The notes below the pieces were generated by a model. It made no database searches. It saw only the letters and a program-made list of their open reading frames with translations, and was not told where the DNA came from. Shown here one piece after another: positions 40,621-52,285 of a DNA stretch of 64,000 nt. Source of the stretch: Panorpa germanica. Lineage: Eukaryota; Arthropoda; Insecta; Mecoptera; Panorpidae. The stretch is taken from assembly GCA_963678705.1 (NCBI GenBank), contig OY783223.1:4650001-4714000 (forward strand), written 5' to 3'. A program made the translations under genes and the position numbers. Every line of letters starts with the position of its first letter. Positions within the stretch are counted from its first letter, which is position 1.

Positions 40621-40880
40621 AAAGAAAAAGATTGGATATCAAGAAATGGTGGAAATAAAGTAAGTCTAAAAGAGATATTGCAATGGAAGAATAAAGGAAG
40701 AGGATGGACGGAGAAGTTAGAAGAAAGAGAAGAGGTAACAAAGACAAACCTAGAAGAAGATGAATATATTGTATATTTTAAATGTAAATTAGATTACGTT
40801 TAGTTTAAATCATATTAAATGGAATATAAAGGAGATTGTTAAACCGAAAGGCAAAATATTTATAAGAAATATACAAATAA
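40600..40880 (+). mobile_element. LINE-C-type 3' end
   Basis: A purine-rich tail ending in ACCGAAAGGC (40843-40852), the hairpin motif of LINE-C with one changed base. Confidence 0.55.
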
Positions 40881-41002
40881 AGTACTATATAAAGATAATG
40901 CTAACAAAATAGAATTTCTTTCTAGTTCTATCTCTATCTCATTCCATCATCGTATAAAATTCTCTCAACATATTGTTTCTTATTCCATATAAACTGTCTT
41001 AC

Positions 41003-41212
41003 CTTTCTCAGGATTCTGGATATTTTGTCGCCATGTTCCCAAGGTGTAACCCAGCCACGTGATGTGTTACAATCTAAACCACGTGACCCATTGTTAAATG
41101 TTTGGCCACGCCTATTTATATTGGTACGGAAGGAGTCTGGTTTCTTCCTCAACATCTTGTTGAATGCTTCAACGATAACGAACACAGCATCGTACATCAA
41201 AGCTGCTTGAGC
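41003..41212 (-). CDS. GluRIA/GluRIB-like: GluRI exon: end of amino-terminal domain
   Basis: A 210-nt phase 0-0 exon of 70 codons starting AQAALMYDAVFVIVEAFNKM and ending GDKISRILRK. The acceptor is attccag before 41212 and the donor is AAG|GTAAGA after 41003. AALMYDAV and SRGWVTPWEHGDKIS are standard landmarks near the end of the amino-terminal domain of insect AMPA receptors. NNGSRG contains a possible glycosylation sequon. The following exon, 3.8 kb downstream, continues with VEVEGLTGEIRFNEDGRR. Confidence 0.95.
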
Positions 41213-41721
41213 CTGGAATTAATGTTGTAATTAGTATTAATATCGGTCCAATTAAATTTAATTTGTATGGGGACGTATTGTTTGAATTAGAACATGAAAG
41301 TGAGTTGGTACTTGTAGTTTAGCTATTAAGAAACAAGCTAGAAAACATAGTGGAAAATGGAATAGTGTGTTTTGATCAAAGTTATTCCATATTAAGATTT
41401 TCAATAAATCAAAATTTCGTTTTGGGTTAGATTTATTAAAAATACTTTTAAGGCTATTTTAAAAGTTTACTTATGCTTCTACTCTGAATACTACCCGAGT
41501 TATACCAATTTAATTTTCACATCTTGATAACTACTACATTTCTAATATTTTTTAATAAAGTTTTAAATAAATATATGCACAAATGTGTTTTACATTTAAT
41601 GATAATTAGAGAGATCAACCAGCGCCTTATGAAGATCACTATACATAATAATTGTATTCCCTATACATTTACGTCCAAAAGTATCAGCTAGTAATATTAT
41701 AAATATAAAGTTAACACATAC
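41213..41721 (-). other. GluRI intron (0.5 kb)
   Basis: AT-rich, with no recognised element. Confidence 0.7.
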
Positions 41722-41886
41722 CGAAATCGATTCCCGTCCTGCACCCTGTGAAGTGTTAGGATCTAATCGTTTCCAGCCGTCCAGGAAGTCCTTAACATAC
41801 CGCCTGGAAGTATCCAGGATCCGGAAACCCGTTATGTTTATAGCACCGTACTCAATGACCTCGCTCTCCCATCGATCGTCCATTAT
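41722..41886 (-). CDS. GluRIA/GluRIB-like: GluRI exon: amino-terminal domain
   Basis: A 165-nt phase 0-0 exon of 55 codons beginning IMDDRWESEVIEYGAINITG and ending GAGRESIS. The acceptor is ttatgcag before 41886 and the donor is TCG|GTATGT after 41722. It continues the extracellular amino-terminal domain; INITG carries a glycosylation sequon, and FLDGWKRLDP is typical of insect AMPA subunits. The join to the previous exon reads LLSGL-IMDDRWES, as expected for the family. The intron to the next exon is only about 0.5 kb, so this exon belongs to a compact cluster at 41-43.4 kb. Confidence 0.95.
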
Positions 41887-43173
41887 CTGCATAAGAAAAT
41901 ATCAACACGTTATGATGTCACACCGTCACACAGATCATAAAAGTAATAAAGTAACGCCTTTTAGAGGTACTGGAGATAACTAGGGTATGGATACCCGTCC
42001 AACTGGTTACTGGGAACTTGTGAAGATTGGAAAAGTGGTATAAATATTTAGTGCCGTTTAAATATCTGAATATTATGATGAGAAAATAAGTCAATAATTC
42101 TTCAATGTAATAATAAGAATACTTCAGATGCACCCTGGTTGGAAACTGCGGTCTGATAGCAGATTACTTTAAAGTCATGCTCTTAGCCAGGTTTTGATCG
42201 CATAGTTGATGTTCTCGGTCACCAGGATTGCGTAAATTTTTTTATTTTGTCATGATATGCCACGATACAATCTGTTACAATTGGTATGAACAATTAGTAC
42301 CTATGCTAAAAATGAAGATTAACCTACATAAGAAATAGTCGTCCAGTGACGGCTATATCTAGGAATGACAATTAAAAAAGTTGTGGTAACTTTAACACAC
42401 TATGTCTTTTTAGTCTTTTAAAATTCACACTGAACATACTGGTTTTGTTTTTAGTGTTTTTCTGTGTGTCACATAAAAATTATAAACCTGATAAACTACA
42501 ACTGACAAGCGCAAATGTTCCCAAAAAACAAAACTGCGTGTTCAAACCAAGCAGACTAAAAAACAACAACAAACGTGTTTACCTTTGATCTTACTGACCC
42601 CAGATGAGAATGTGTTTTGTTTACTAAAATAGTTTTTAAAGACAAAAATGTTTTTCAAAAAATTGGTGTTTTTGTTCAGAAAAACAAGTTTTTGTTCGTG
42701 TTTTATTGAACTGTCTCTCTGGTGTGAATCCGGCATAACAAGAACTATTCGTCCGATATGGCGTAAAGTTTCCAAATACGTAACACACAATAGTTCTGAA
42801 GGGGCATAACAAATTTTGAAGTTAACAGGTCAAAATGTTAATTTAATTTGCTTTTAAATAACATCAATATTTAATAGTTCCTGTGGAAATACCTCCTTCT
42901 ACACCGGAATGTTCTACATATTGATTTTTGTTCTACATCGTTATCTGCCAGTATTTGGTACCGTGCCCACCTAAATGTACGCTGGCTGTCGATTTCACCC
43001 CTCAGGAAGTAAGTAAATATATCAGTAATGAAATATAAAAGGGAAAACGATGCCATCCGCACTCTGCCAATAAATAACAGTCCGCCACATCTAAATGAAC
43101 GGGCAAACAAAAACCAAACGAAAGAAATACTCGTTTCTTGATCTGGTTCACAAGTTTCACTACGAGTACTCAC
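41887..43173 (-). other. GluRI intron (1.3 kb), open at its start
   Basis: No repeat recognised. Reading on from the exon at 43174, the frame remains open to 42871, about 101 codons, ending FRCRRRYFHRNY. Confidence 0.6.
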
Positions 43174-43427
43174 CAGCCCGCTCAGGAGATAGTGATACGT
43201 TCTCTTCCCCAAAGCAACATCTCTGACGTGACTGACGACGATTTCTTTGGCCATGTCCGTTGGGCAATCGAGAACTACGTACTTATGACTCCATCTACTA
43301 AGTTCTTCAAGTGTTCGAAGAAAGTCGATGGCCTCCGATACATTACCAATACGTTTAACTGTTTCCACTTGAAAAGATTCATTCCCTGGACGGAGTCCTT
43401 GATATATTTGTTGGAGTCTTAAGAGCC
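43174..43427 (-). CDS. GluRIA/GluRIB-like: GluRI exon: amino-terminal domain, middle part
   Basis: This exon encodes part of the periplasmic-binding-protein-like amino-terminal domain that drives subunit assembly. The visible motifs are GLLRLQQIYQGLRPGNESF, VLDCPTDMAKEIVVSHVRD and YHYLLSGL, all close to insect AMPA receptors. The acceptor is tttcag before 43427 and the donor is CTG|GTGAGT after 43174. The exon begins two bases into a glycine codon, so the previous exon must end with one G, consistent with a preceding motif of the type YDSHDG. That previous exon was not found to the right within the window. Two N-glycosylation sequons, NES and NVS, fit an extracellular domain. The frame stays open for about 100 codons into the following intron. 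Confidence 0.95.
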
Positions 43428-43989
43428 CTGAAACAAAAAGAAAATATCTCTTTATAACACGGAAATATTTGTTCTGTACTACGATTAACAGGCTTTGTTC
43501 GGGAATTTTCCTTAAAAAAATACTGTTATTATACAGTTGGCATACTATGCGAACACTACTATGCTACTACTGCCCCATTTATTGATTTATTTCTTTAGAA
43601 ATGCCTCTTAGTAAAAACACTTGCTAAGAAAACGACTCTTATATATAGAAGTTTTAAAACTACGTTACATAGAAATTTAATTCCATGGTAGTTACTCCTA
43701 ATCAAAGTAATCTGACTTTAGTAATACTCGTATGTCCAAAATATAGTAATATTAATTTAAATGGTATTATTTTACAGCTATTCTAAAAGCCCTGAATCCC
43801 TAAAAAGAACTGTTATGCAGAGAAGGGTCGATTCAATTTCAAGAACAACAGTAAAAGAGTCTACAAAACGGTGAGTTTAAGATAAAATCATTTACGTAAG
43901 AGGTAACTTATGGTATGTTAGGTAAACCTTAAACAAACGTAGCTTTAAACATAAGCTTAATATTTTAATTTAATTCTTTTTTAATGCTA

Positions 43990-44440
43990 TTCTCTTTTAT
44001 CTCCTTGTTCTTTTTACTTTCGCCATAAATATTCTTCTTTCTCTATAACCTGTTTTCAACCATCTATCTACACCTGCTTCTATGTGCTTCAACTGTTTTT
44101 TCTCATCCCCCCTTTCTCGCTTCCTAGCCTGAATCTTGTATTATTCTAATTTCTTTACTTCCCCTGCTTAACTATGTACTCTAGTATCCTTCTCGACCAG
44201 AACTGTCTATATCTCTCGTTGTACTTTATTATTACATCTTCTTTATCTCTTTTCTGCTGCTACAATTCTATATCTCTTCTTTTTATTATCATTCTTATAT
44301 TCAATCTGTTCCACTGCCATTCCTCATTCATTACAGTATCCTCTCCTTTCCTTCTTTCACCTCATACTCTCTCTTTTCCTAATTTCCTCACTAAAAACTC
44401 GCTTTCTGTCTTAATAAATACCATATAATTGTTTGTAAAA
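43990..44440 (-). mobile_element. Possible LINE-C-type tail
   Basis: A pyrimidine-rich plus strand, as other LINE-C copies look in reverse. No knuckle is readable. Confidence 0.3.
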
Positions 44441-46285
44441 TGAACAATTTATGTATATTTGACGTTCTCACAGCTTTAAAAGCTCTGTGTAGACTAGAGA
44501 GCTTTTTTTAACTTGACCATTAAGCTAACATATTCTACCACCTCTGTCTTTATATCCACACTTACACATATGTATTTAAGTACATAATATAATATAATGT
44601 AATAGCTGTTTTATTAAATATATTGACATTTCATATTTCCACTTTATCTGCAGAGTAAGCTCTAACCTCAGTTGGTTCTGCTAGCGTGTATAAAAATATA
44701 CTGTAACGGCTACTAAATTAAATATATAATACTAAAGCTGAAAATTATATTCATTATATTATATAGAAGACTTTATATAGTGCGGTTTATAATATATGAA
44801 TACAGTCCGAAATATCTGATATTAGATTTTCTTTCTTTAACTTGTGTATATTGAAGCAAATAGTGACACCAAGTTTTCCAATTCGAAAAACAAAAGAAAT
44901 TTTTTGAGTTTCTCTAGATTTTTTCAAATATCTTCGCATTGGATGGCTTTACAGCTTTGGAAGTTATTATCAATATTAAAGAGAACAAAACTTTGAACAA
45001 ATATAATATTCACACCTTTTTCTAAATCCAATAACAAGCGCGATATGTCGGAGAAAAAAAAACAAAACGAATTTTAGAAAATTGAGGATTGTGTTTTTTT
45101 TTGGGGAATTTGGAAAAAGTGTCCTAATTTCCTAGCGGGATATTTAGGGTACCAAATGTTTTGCACATTATATAGTGAAGATATGTACATATGCAGCTTG
45201 TGAATTACTGCGACTTAATTTTATAAAGTACAGCAAAAAGAATACTGTTGATTCTTCTATTCAAAACATATTTTACTATTAAATAGTCATCATCATTTAG
45301 AACACTTAAGCTTTCTTGTTCGAATCATTTCGCGTAAAACACCATATGTATTTTAGCTGGAGTAAAGTTACAATTTAGTTGTGTTTCGAGAACAACATGA
45401 ATATTTGTTAATGTACTGTTAACCTGATTTCGATATCAGCTTAAACTCGTACATTGCGTTCACATAATAATAATGAGTATTCGCTAAGATCTCCCATGGA
45501 TATACATTACACATACACACACTCACTCGTTCGTACATGACACAACACATACTAACAATGTACGATGTACATACATACTACGTTTAAATATCATAGCACT
45601 TGTACTAGAATTCTATAATCCAGAGCAGAAGAACTTATTTAGTTCATTACATAAATTCACTTTGGTTTCTAAATAATTTTCTTATTGTCTATTTTAAAAC
45701 TGTATTGATAAATATATCACTTTCTTTAAATAAGTATAAATGATACAAAATATTAAAAATAGGATGTACTATAGTACAGAAACAGTAGAAGGAAGCTATG
45801 ATGGAGAACGAGCTATGATGGAATGGTACTAAAAATAAAACCGAGTTGGTCGATATGTCTTGCCATCGATAGAATCTGATATGTTGCAGATTACAAAGTC
45901 TAAGAGTTGAATTATGAGAGCAGTAGTGGGATAGTTGTCTTAGAATTTATGGTGGAGTAAGTGGAAAAGCAGAAGATATGACGAAAATAAAAAAAAACTA
46001 GGGCTAGAAAAATATTGAAAATTAGACTTATATCTGGTTAATCCTCAACCATAAAGAATTCGCAAAAAAAATTCTTTATAATGTTTCGCATGGCTTTTCT
46101 GCACCACAGTCGTTTTTTTGTTTATTTAACATTGAATGGTACTGTCTCAATTTATCTATGACAAAGACAAGCTTATTTAAAGCTACTCACTTTTCTAGTG
46201 CGCACTTATATTAACTTGTCAATCCATTAAATATTAAATCTGTATTTATAGTTTCATAAAAAATATGTTATAGATAAGAAAAAAA

Positions 46286-46615
46286 TTATCCGATATATTT
46301 TAATAAAACAACATTAGTTCGAACCATAGTATAGTAGTTATTCTTTAGAGAATAATGGTTACCAAACCCTGCAAGTTCAAGTAGCATGTCCTTTTGAACA
46401 TTTTGAACGCTGGTTACCACGGAGAGGTTAAGCTTAGCTAATATCAACTGGCAGATTTCCAAGTGCAGTTCTATGTAACGCTTCAAAGCGCAATCACTAA
46501 CATGGGGACTATTCTGATAGTCGCCTTTCCCTGCTGGGTTAGTCGAGACTGAGACTGGGTCTGCTAAGTCTATGAGTTGCTCAGTTATGGAGATGATCTG
46601 GTAAAACGCTTTGGC
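46286..46615 (-). CDS. Orphan open frame, possible internal exon of an unknown gene
   Basis: I do not recognise this protein. The frame is open for 109 codons: AKAFYQIISITEQLIDLADP, VSVSTNPAGKGDYQNSPHVS, DCALKRYIELHLEICQLILA, KLNLSVVTSVQNVQKDMLLE, LAGFG. The sequence is amphipathic and helix-rich, like a cytosolic solenoid. Base composition is far more balanced than the flanks. Splice-like edges exist: GTTTTACCAG before 46597 and TTTG|GTAACC after 46363, which would give a 235-nt exon. It lies on the GluRI strand 2.9 kb upstream of the first visible GluRI exon, yet does not resemble any receptor domain. It could be an exon of another gene, a captured fragment or part of a transposon. Confidence 0.4.
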   Translation of the reverse strand, partial: AKAFYQIISITEQLIDLADPVSVSTNPAGKGDYQNSPHVSDCALKRYIELHLEICQLILAKLNLSVVTSVQNVQKDMLLELAGFGNHYSLKNNYYTMVRTNVVLLKYIG

Positions 46616-46694
46616 TTAAGTAGAAGTCACAATATATATCTACTCGATATATAATTCGATTTAATTTTTGCGGAAATCGATAGGTTATAATCCC

Positions 46695-46990
46695 AGGTAG
46701 AAAATTGTTTTAGAATGCGAATTTTGTATTTGGTAGCTTACCACAAGATAATTCCAAGGTTCAGTTTCTATTTTTTGTATAGAAACTGTCTTGCAATGCA
46801 AGTTTCATTTTCTACCCGCGAATGGGTTAATATCTTATAAGCAAATGATACATAATCACGATCCTTTTCGATTCATGCGAACCTATACATCCAGATTTTT
46901 AACTACAGGTAGAAAATTGTCTTGCACTACAACGTTTACGTTTGCTAGCTTGCCACAGGCCAATTCCAAGCTTAATTTTCTACTTGGGAC
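46695..46990. repeat. Degenerate inverted repeat (GGTAGAAAATTG type)
   Basis: AGGTAGAAAATTGT(T/C)TT occurs at about 46695 and 46909; complements such as TTTTCTACC and TTTTCTACTT occur at about 46811 and 46976. CTTGCAATGCAAGTTTCA links it to copies at 2.1 and 35.4 kb. Confidence 0.5.
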
Positions 46991-48536
46991 GAGTTTCAAA
47001 CATGTTAATTGTTTTTATATTATGTAGGTTTAACCAACGTGTTATAACATTGACTTCTGTCCAATTTGTAGCAAATTTAAATGATGATTTTTATAAAGTG
47101 ATAAACTTCACATATCTCTTTGTCAGCCTTAGCAGCTTTCTCGATTTTACAGAAATAAAAAAGTAAAATATATAAGAAAGAAAGAAAAAATCATAATATT
47201 AATTCTATCTATATGTGGGAACCAAAAATTACTCTCTTGTCAATCTTATATTATATCAGGATCTTATTAGAAATCTATATTTTTCCTTTCTAGTGTAACA
47301 CGATGAAATTTTGACGTTTTTAGCAGCCGATTTCGATATTCTATGCAGAAATAAATTGTCTAAGCAATATCCAACTAAAAAATATCTTTTTTGACGACTC
47401 GTAAAATGTAAACGACTGTTCAGTATGTATTGCGAACTGACTTTACCGTTACAAAAGTTAACACGAATGCTACAACGAACATTTGGATAAGTTAAGTTAA
47501 CAAGAATTGAAATGCAGTGCTTTATATAAAATTCGATAGTCAGAAAGTTATACTATAATACATATAATAGTTCTATCACCTTCGTTGGATATGAACATCG
47601 GACAGGAGTGAGAAGGAAGGAAGACATGACGTTACACGGACGTTAAAAGCATGCACGCGATACAGAAGCAATCATATCGATAGCATCAACACACAAAAGA
47701 AAATATTAAAATAGAGCGTCGATCGTTCTGTGTACATATGAGTATTCCGATAGAATAAATGGAATAAAATTTTGTTTAAATACATAATATTAAATGAAAA
47801 TTTTATAAGTTAAATATTTGTTCAAAAATATGGATTTGTTTTATAAAATGATTGGATGGTATTATTAATATTTGTTTGTGGATTGAACTAATACTTTTAT
47901 TATTCGTAATAATTCGATTTCAGATTAATTGAAACATGGGCTATTAAGGAGGTACGGTACTTAAATGATGAAAACGTCGTGAAATTTGGAGGGTCGATAC
48001 AAATAGTTAAAATACATGCTGTCTCAAAATTTTAGAGACCTAGGGATCATAGTTTTCTTTTTATACATGATTAAAAATAGTCATTTTCCATACAAATCAT
48101 AATTTTTAGCTCAATTTCACCACATAACTTTTAACTATAAAAAAATAGTGACACGGCTTTCAAAAACTAGGTGTATATAAAATAATCTTTTCTGTAACTA
48201 TTGCAAAAAGAAAATTATCAAAAGGATACCTATATACGAAAATATTTAAATAAAACCTTTAAGAAACAGTAAATGTAGGTTATAAGCCGGCAACGTTGCA
48301 AATGTCAATTTGAGCGGGAAATTCAAAATCGGAAGAAATGTTATATAAAATATAACAATTTATTGGTCAAAGAACCAAATCACGCAGCGTTGCAACATTT
48401 ATTATTCCTTTTTCAAAATATTTAACTTGTCTTTAAATTGAATTAATATAAATTTGATATAAATTATAGGTAATTTGTAATTTATTAAACTATTATATGC
48501 ATAAAAAATCATTTTAACAAGCAAAAAGCAGTTTAA

Positions 48537-49493
48537 CACGTTAATCGCCATGTCAGTCATATGTGTCTGACGCTAAGGTGTTCTACAGGAGCCATGTCAG
48601 ACATATATGTCTGACATACGCGATTTTTTAGAAGGCCAAGTCAATCACAGATATTCGACGCAAACGATACATTTGCATAATGTTTCGAAAGCTTGGCCTA
48701 TCAGGAACAAAACCTGAAAATTTCTTGGCTTACTACAAACAATAAAATGAAATAAACATAGTTATATAATGGTATATTGTTTATGGTATATGGTATATAT
48801 TTATTATGGATAATGGTATATTTATTTTGATATAAGTAATTATATTCATTTATTATGCTGTCCAAAACATTCTATGCAAAAAAAGGGCTGTTGTTCGCAG
48901 TCTGAGCAGTACGTTGAAACTTTTTTTCCTTGCTGCATCTCGACCTTCTGTTTCTTTTATTTGAGAGTAACATCCAGTGCACATTCTTCTTATTTTCTTT
49001 TTTTCAGCAGTATACATTATTTTTAGCATATGAGTTGAAATTTTTGGGTTTTTAGTTTTGTCCGAGCTTAAGCTAAGCATTTCAGTGACCAAATTTTCCC
49101 GAAATTGTCTTATTCCTATGTTGCTTTTATTATTGATTTTATATATTGTATAAGCATTTACTACTGATATTCCAAAAACATATTCTATTGCTAACTTCCG
49201 GTACCATTTTATTCCTTTTCTTAGAGTAGTTGTATCTTGTTTTATCCTGTTTGGATGCGTCGCGTCAGACATATAAGACTGACACGGCTTGTCGAGAAAA
49301 AAAGTTTTAATATAGGGCCATGTCAGTCATATATGTGTGACATAGAAAATAGTGTTTTTCCGGGAATTTTGGCAAAAAAAATTTTTTTCTGTGATACATT
49401 AAGTTTCCTTGATACATTTTTAACTAAATTATCTAATAAAGTTACCATGGCCCACGAGGAAATTTTTCTAAAATTACCGTGGCGATTAACGTG
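48537..49493 (-). mobile_element. piggyBac element (957 bp, internally deleted)
   Basis: Inverted ends CACGTTAATCGCCA with TTAA at 48533-48536 and 49494-49497. Subterminal CATGTCAGTCATAT(G/A)TGTCTGAC motifs are repeated on both sides. Only the transposase C-terminus remains (48853-49272). Confidence 0.95.
48853..49272 (-). pseudogene. piggyBac transposase C-terminal fragment
   Basis: A 139-codon frame: LRKGIKWYRKLAIEYVFGIS, VVNAYTIYKINNKS, FRENLVTEML and a C-terminal RRMCTGCYSQIKETEGR. The W(Y/F)(R/K)K...VVNAY(T/I)IYK block is the conserved segment after the DDD core of piggyBac transposases. The CxxC near the end is what remains of the cysteine-rich C-terminal finger. The catalytic aspartates are absent, so it cannot transpose itself. 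Confidence 0.9.
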
Positions 49494-49960
49494 TTAATAG
49501 GGATTTGAAAAATTCATTTTCAAAGGTACAGTCCCAATATTTGCTCGTCCCTCATGTACTTCGTATTTTGCATTTCGTATTACCGAGAGATAAACTTTTT
49601 GCATTGACATTATTGAAAAATTAAATTTTCAAATAATCGAAACCGGGCACCTTGATAAAAAAATATAAAACTTTCCACAAACAACTTAGTAACACTATCT
49701 CGCTCTAATAACAGATAATGCATACCATCCCTCTCATACTTTCACTCACATAATTTTTTATAAACATCATTATCACTCTCTTATCACAAATAATATATTT
49801 TGAACATTAAAGCATGCATTCATAAATTTAATAACGAACCAATAAAAAATTCCATTTTTTATATCATTATTAGGTTAGAATATCTTTTATACTCGTTCTC
49901 CTATGCTTCCGTTTCAAGTTTTTCATACCAGTGACGTAGATAAAAACTCAATATGAAAAT

Positions 49961-50259
49961 GGGCTTGTGTCCTCATTTTTTAGTGGTTGATTTTTCAATG
50001 GTTGATTAAAATTGATGTTAATAAATGTATAGCAGCGTTTGTATTTTGTTAAATATCTAAATATTCAGAAAGATATAGCAATTAAAAATTCGAATTGTAG
50101 TTTTAGTGCTACAGATATCGGCCATATTTATGACGTAACATGTCGCACTATTAAGGGATAGGTCAGTTATTTGTTATATGTATAACAGTTCTGTGTTAAG
50201 TATGCTATCTCTTTTACGCTCTGTTGTATAAAAGAGATGGCAAATTAGTTACACGTTTT
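49961..50259 (+). mobile_element. MITE-E copy D, left part
   Basis: Starts ATGGGCTTGTGTCCTCATTT and follows copy A to the LINE-C insertion. The right part resumes at 50759 with AACGTTGGATCCCTTTAATA. Confidence 0.8.
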
Positions 50260-50744
50260 ACAATAAAGGAATGAAATGGCGATCGAGGGGGCAGAGAGAA
50301 GGAGGCGCAAGTGTGGAAGAGGAGCTAAGGAGAAGGGATAAGGAGATACAGAAAAGCAATTACAATACAAGATATAAAAGAATTTGGGAAAGTAATATAC
50401 CTCAGTACTTAATAGAAAAAGACATAAAAAACATAAGAAGGACAGCTAGGTTTAGATTGGGAAATGAGGAAAAAGGAAACAGATACTGGGAAAGTAGAGA
50501 GGAAAGAATGTGTAGAGTGTGCGGAACGGAGGACGAAGAGTAGGGAGTGAGATGAATATTGGGCAGCTCTTAAAAGGGGGCAAGAAAAGGAACAGATGGA
50601 TGGCAGAAATAACTAGAAGAAGGAAGGCTGAAGCTATTTAATCTTCAATCTTTTGAAAATGTGCAAAAGGATTAAAATGTATTCTACTAAAGCAGAAGAA
50701 TGTAATGCCGAAAGGTAAAACATTAAATAAATAAATAATAATAA
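50260..50744 (+). mobile_element. LINE-C copy with 14-bp target duplication
   Basis: The frame 50271-50543 gives MKWRSRGQREGGASVEEELR, then YKRIWESNIPQYLIEKDIKN and CRVCGTEDEE followed by a stop. The 3' end has GCCGAAAGGT (50707-50716) and a TAAA/TAA-rich tail. TAGTTACACGTTTT is duplicated at 50246-50259 and 50745-50758. Confidence 0.93.
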
Positions 50745-50823
50745 TAGTTACACGTTTTGGAATTTTCTATAACGTTGGATCCCTTTAATAATTAAATGAA
50801 AAAAATGACTATAGTACAAATTA

Positions 50824-51010
50824 CGAGAGTTCGGCGGCGACGCATACAAGATGCAATTAAAACAAGTTGTGGGGTATAAACTGCCGATATAACTAAAAAG
50901 CATTGACTCACTTATTTTTCTATAATGTATATAGAAACGAATAAGATGAAATTCATTATCGTATTATAGATTTATACCGCTTTTAAGTATAAGTCGCCGC
51001 CGAACTATCG
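50824..51010. mobile_element. TTA-flanked MITE (187 bp)
   Basis: Inverted ends CGAGAGTTCGGCGGCGAC and GTCGCCGCCGAACTATCG, with TTA at 50821-50823 and 51011-51013. PIF/Harbinger-like by duplication length. It sits in or next to the right part of MITE-E copy D. Confidence 0.88.
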
Positions 51011-51499
51011 TTAACTATATTTAATTGTTAGATACATTTCTCTTGCTATTAATAACAGTTTTAAAATATTTATTTATATTGCCCTGTTAACATTCCTTAT
51101 CACCTACGCCTTTGTCACCGATGTACAAGTTAGTATTTATTCTGTCAACACTACCTTGTTACTTTTTAGAGAAGGGCGAGGGGAGAGGTTAGACGCATTT
51201 ACTATAAGAGTCGAAGTATCACCCCATAACTCCTCTGCACTCCACTCCATCCCTATCCCTTTTCGTTATTATGTGATGATGACATTCTTGAATATCAAAT
51301 CACCTGGTGTATTTTGAACATGTACTTGAATGTCAGCTCACACACTGTCATTCTATCTTGTTCTTCTAGTACGTGTAGATGTACAGGGTGTCTACCAATT
51401 ACTTATACGTTTATAGATTATGAGACAGACAGAAATTTAAAACTGCTTTGTATTAAAATTATAAACTGTGTTTAATATTTAAATTGTGTATCAAATACT

Positions 51500-52285
51500 A
51501 TTTCAGATTTGGAATCAGCGGGAAAAAGTACGTTCAAAAACATATTTGAAAGTTGAAAAAAAATATTTAAATTTTTAAAAAAATTGATGGTCTCCGATTG
51601 CAAAAATTTATAACAGTTTCCAACGTAAAATTTTATGCTGATTTCAAATCTGTAATTTATTTTTAGGTGGCACTTCCGGTTTTCGAGTTATTAGCGTTTC
51701 AAGGGGTAAATATTGGAAATATTTTAACATGGTTTTCAGATTTGGAATCAACGGAAAAAAGTACGTTTAAAAACATAATTAAAAGTAAAAAAAAATATTG
51801 ATATTTTTTAAAAAATTAAAAATTTTTACAACGAACCTTGATAAAAAATGGATGTCTCCAATTGTAAAATTTATACGATTTCTAACGTAAAATGTTATGC
51901 TGATTTCAAATCTGCAATTTATTTTTTGGTGGCACTTCCGCTTTTCGAGTTATTAGCGTTTCAAGGGTTAAATAATGGAAATATTTTAAAATGGTTTCCA
52001 GATTTGGAATCAGCGGGAAAAAGTATGTTCAGAAACATATTTAAAAGTTGAAAAAAATTATTGAAATTTTTTAAAAAACTTAAAAATTTTACAAGAGGAA
52101 TCTTAAAAAATTGTTAAAAAATGTATGGTCTCCGATTATAAAATTTATAACAGTTTCTAACGTAAAATTTTATGCTGATTCCAAATCTGCAATTTATTTT
52201 TTGGTGGCACTTCCGATTTTCGAGCTATTGGCGTTTCAAGGGTTATGTAATGGAAATATTTTAAAATGGTGTTCAAATGTCATTC
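51500..52285 (+). repeat. Tandem repeat, about 3 units of 240-260 bp
   Basis: GATTTGGAATCA starts units near 51506, 51739 and 52001. Each unit contains GGTGGCACTTCCG and TCGAGTTATTAGCGTTTCAA or close variants. Units 2 and 3 keep an open frame with ISNVKCYADFKSAIYFLVAL and VSNVKFYADSKSAIYFLVAL; unit 1 has a stop at that place. Confidence 0.9.

Larger units (their letters stand above)
37188..41002 (-). other. GluRI intron before S1 (3.8 kb)
   Basis: Holds MITE-G copy 2, a LINE-D copy split by LINE-C (37760-38480), LINE-D fragments at 39640-39780 and 40253-40620 and a LINE-C-type tail at 40600-40880. The frame at 38895-39137 (minus) is not recognised. Confidence 0.65.
47948..49605 (+). mobile_element. 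TTAA MITE copy 3, interrupted by piggyBac
   Basis: Begins at TTAA 47944-47947 with GGAGGTACGGTAC and follows copy 1 closely. A piggyBac element (48537-49493) sits at an internal TTAA. The right terminus is lost; similarity stops after CTTTTTGCATTGA near 49604. Confidence 0.88.
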
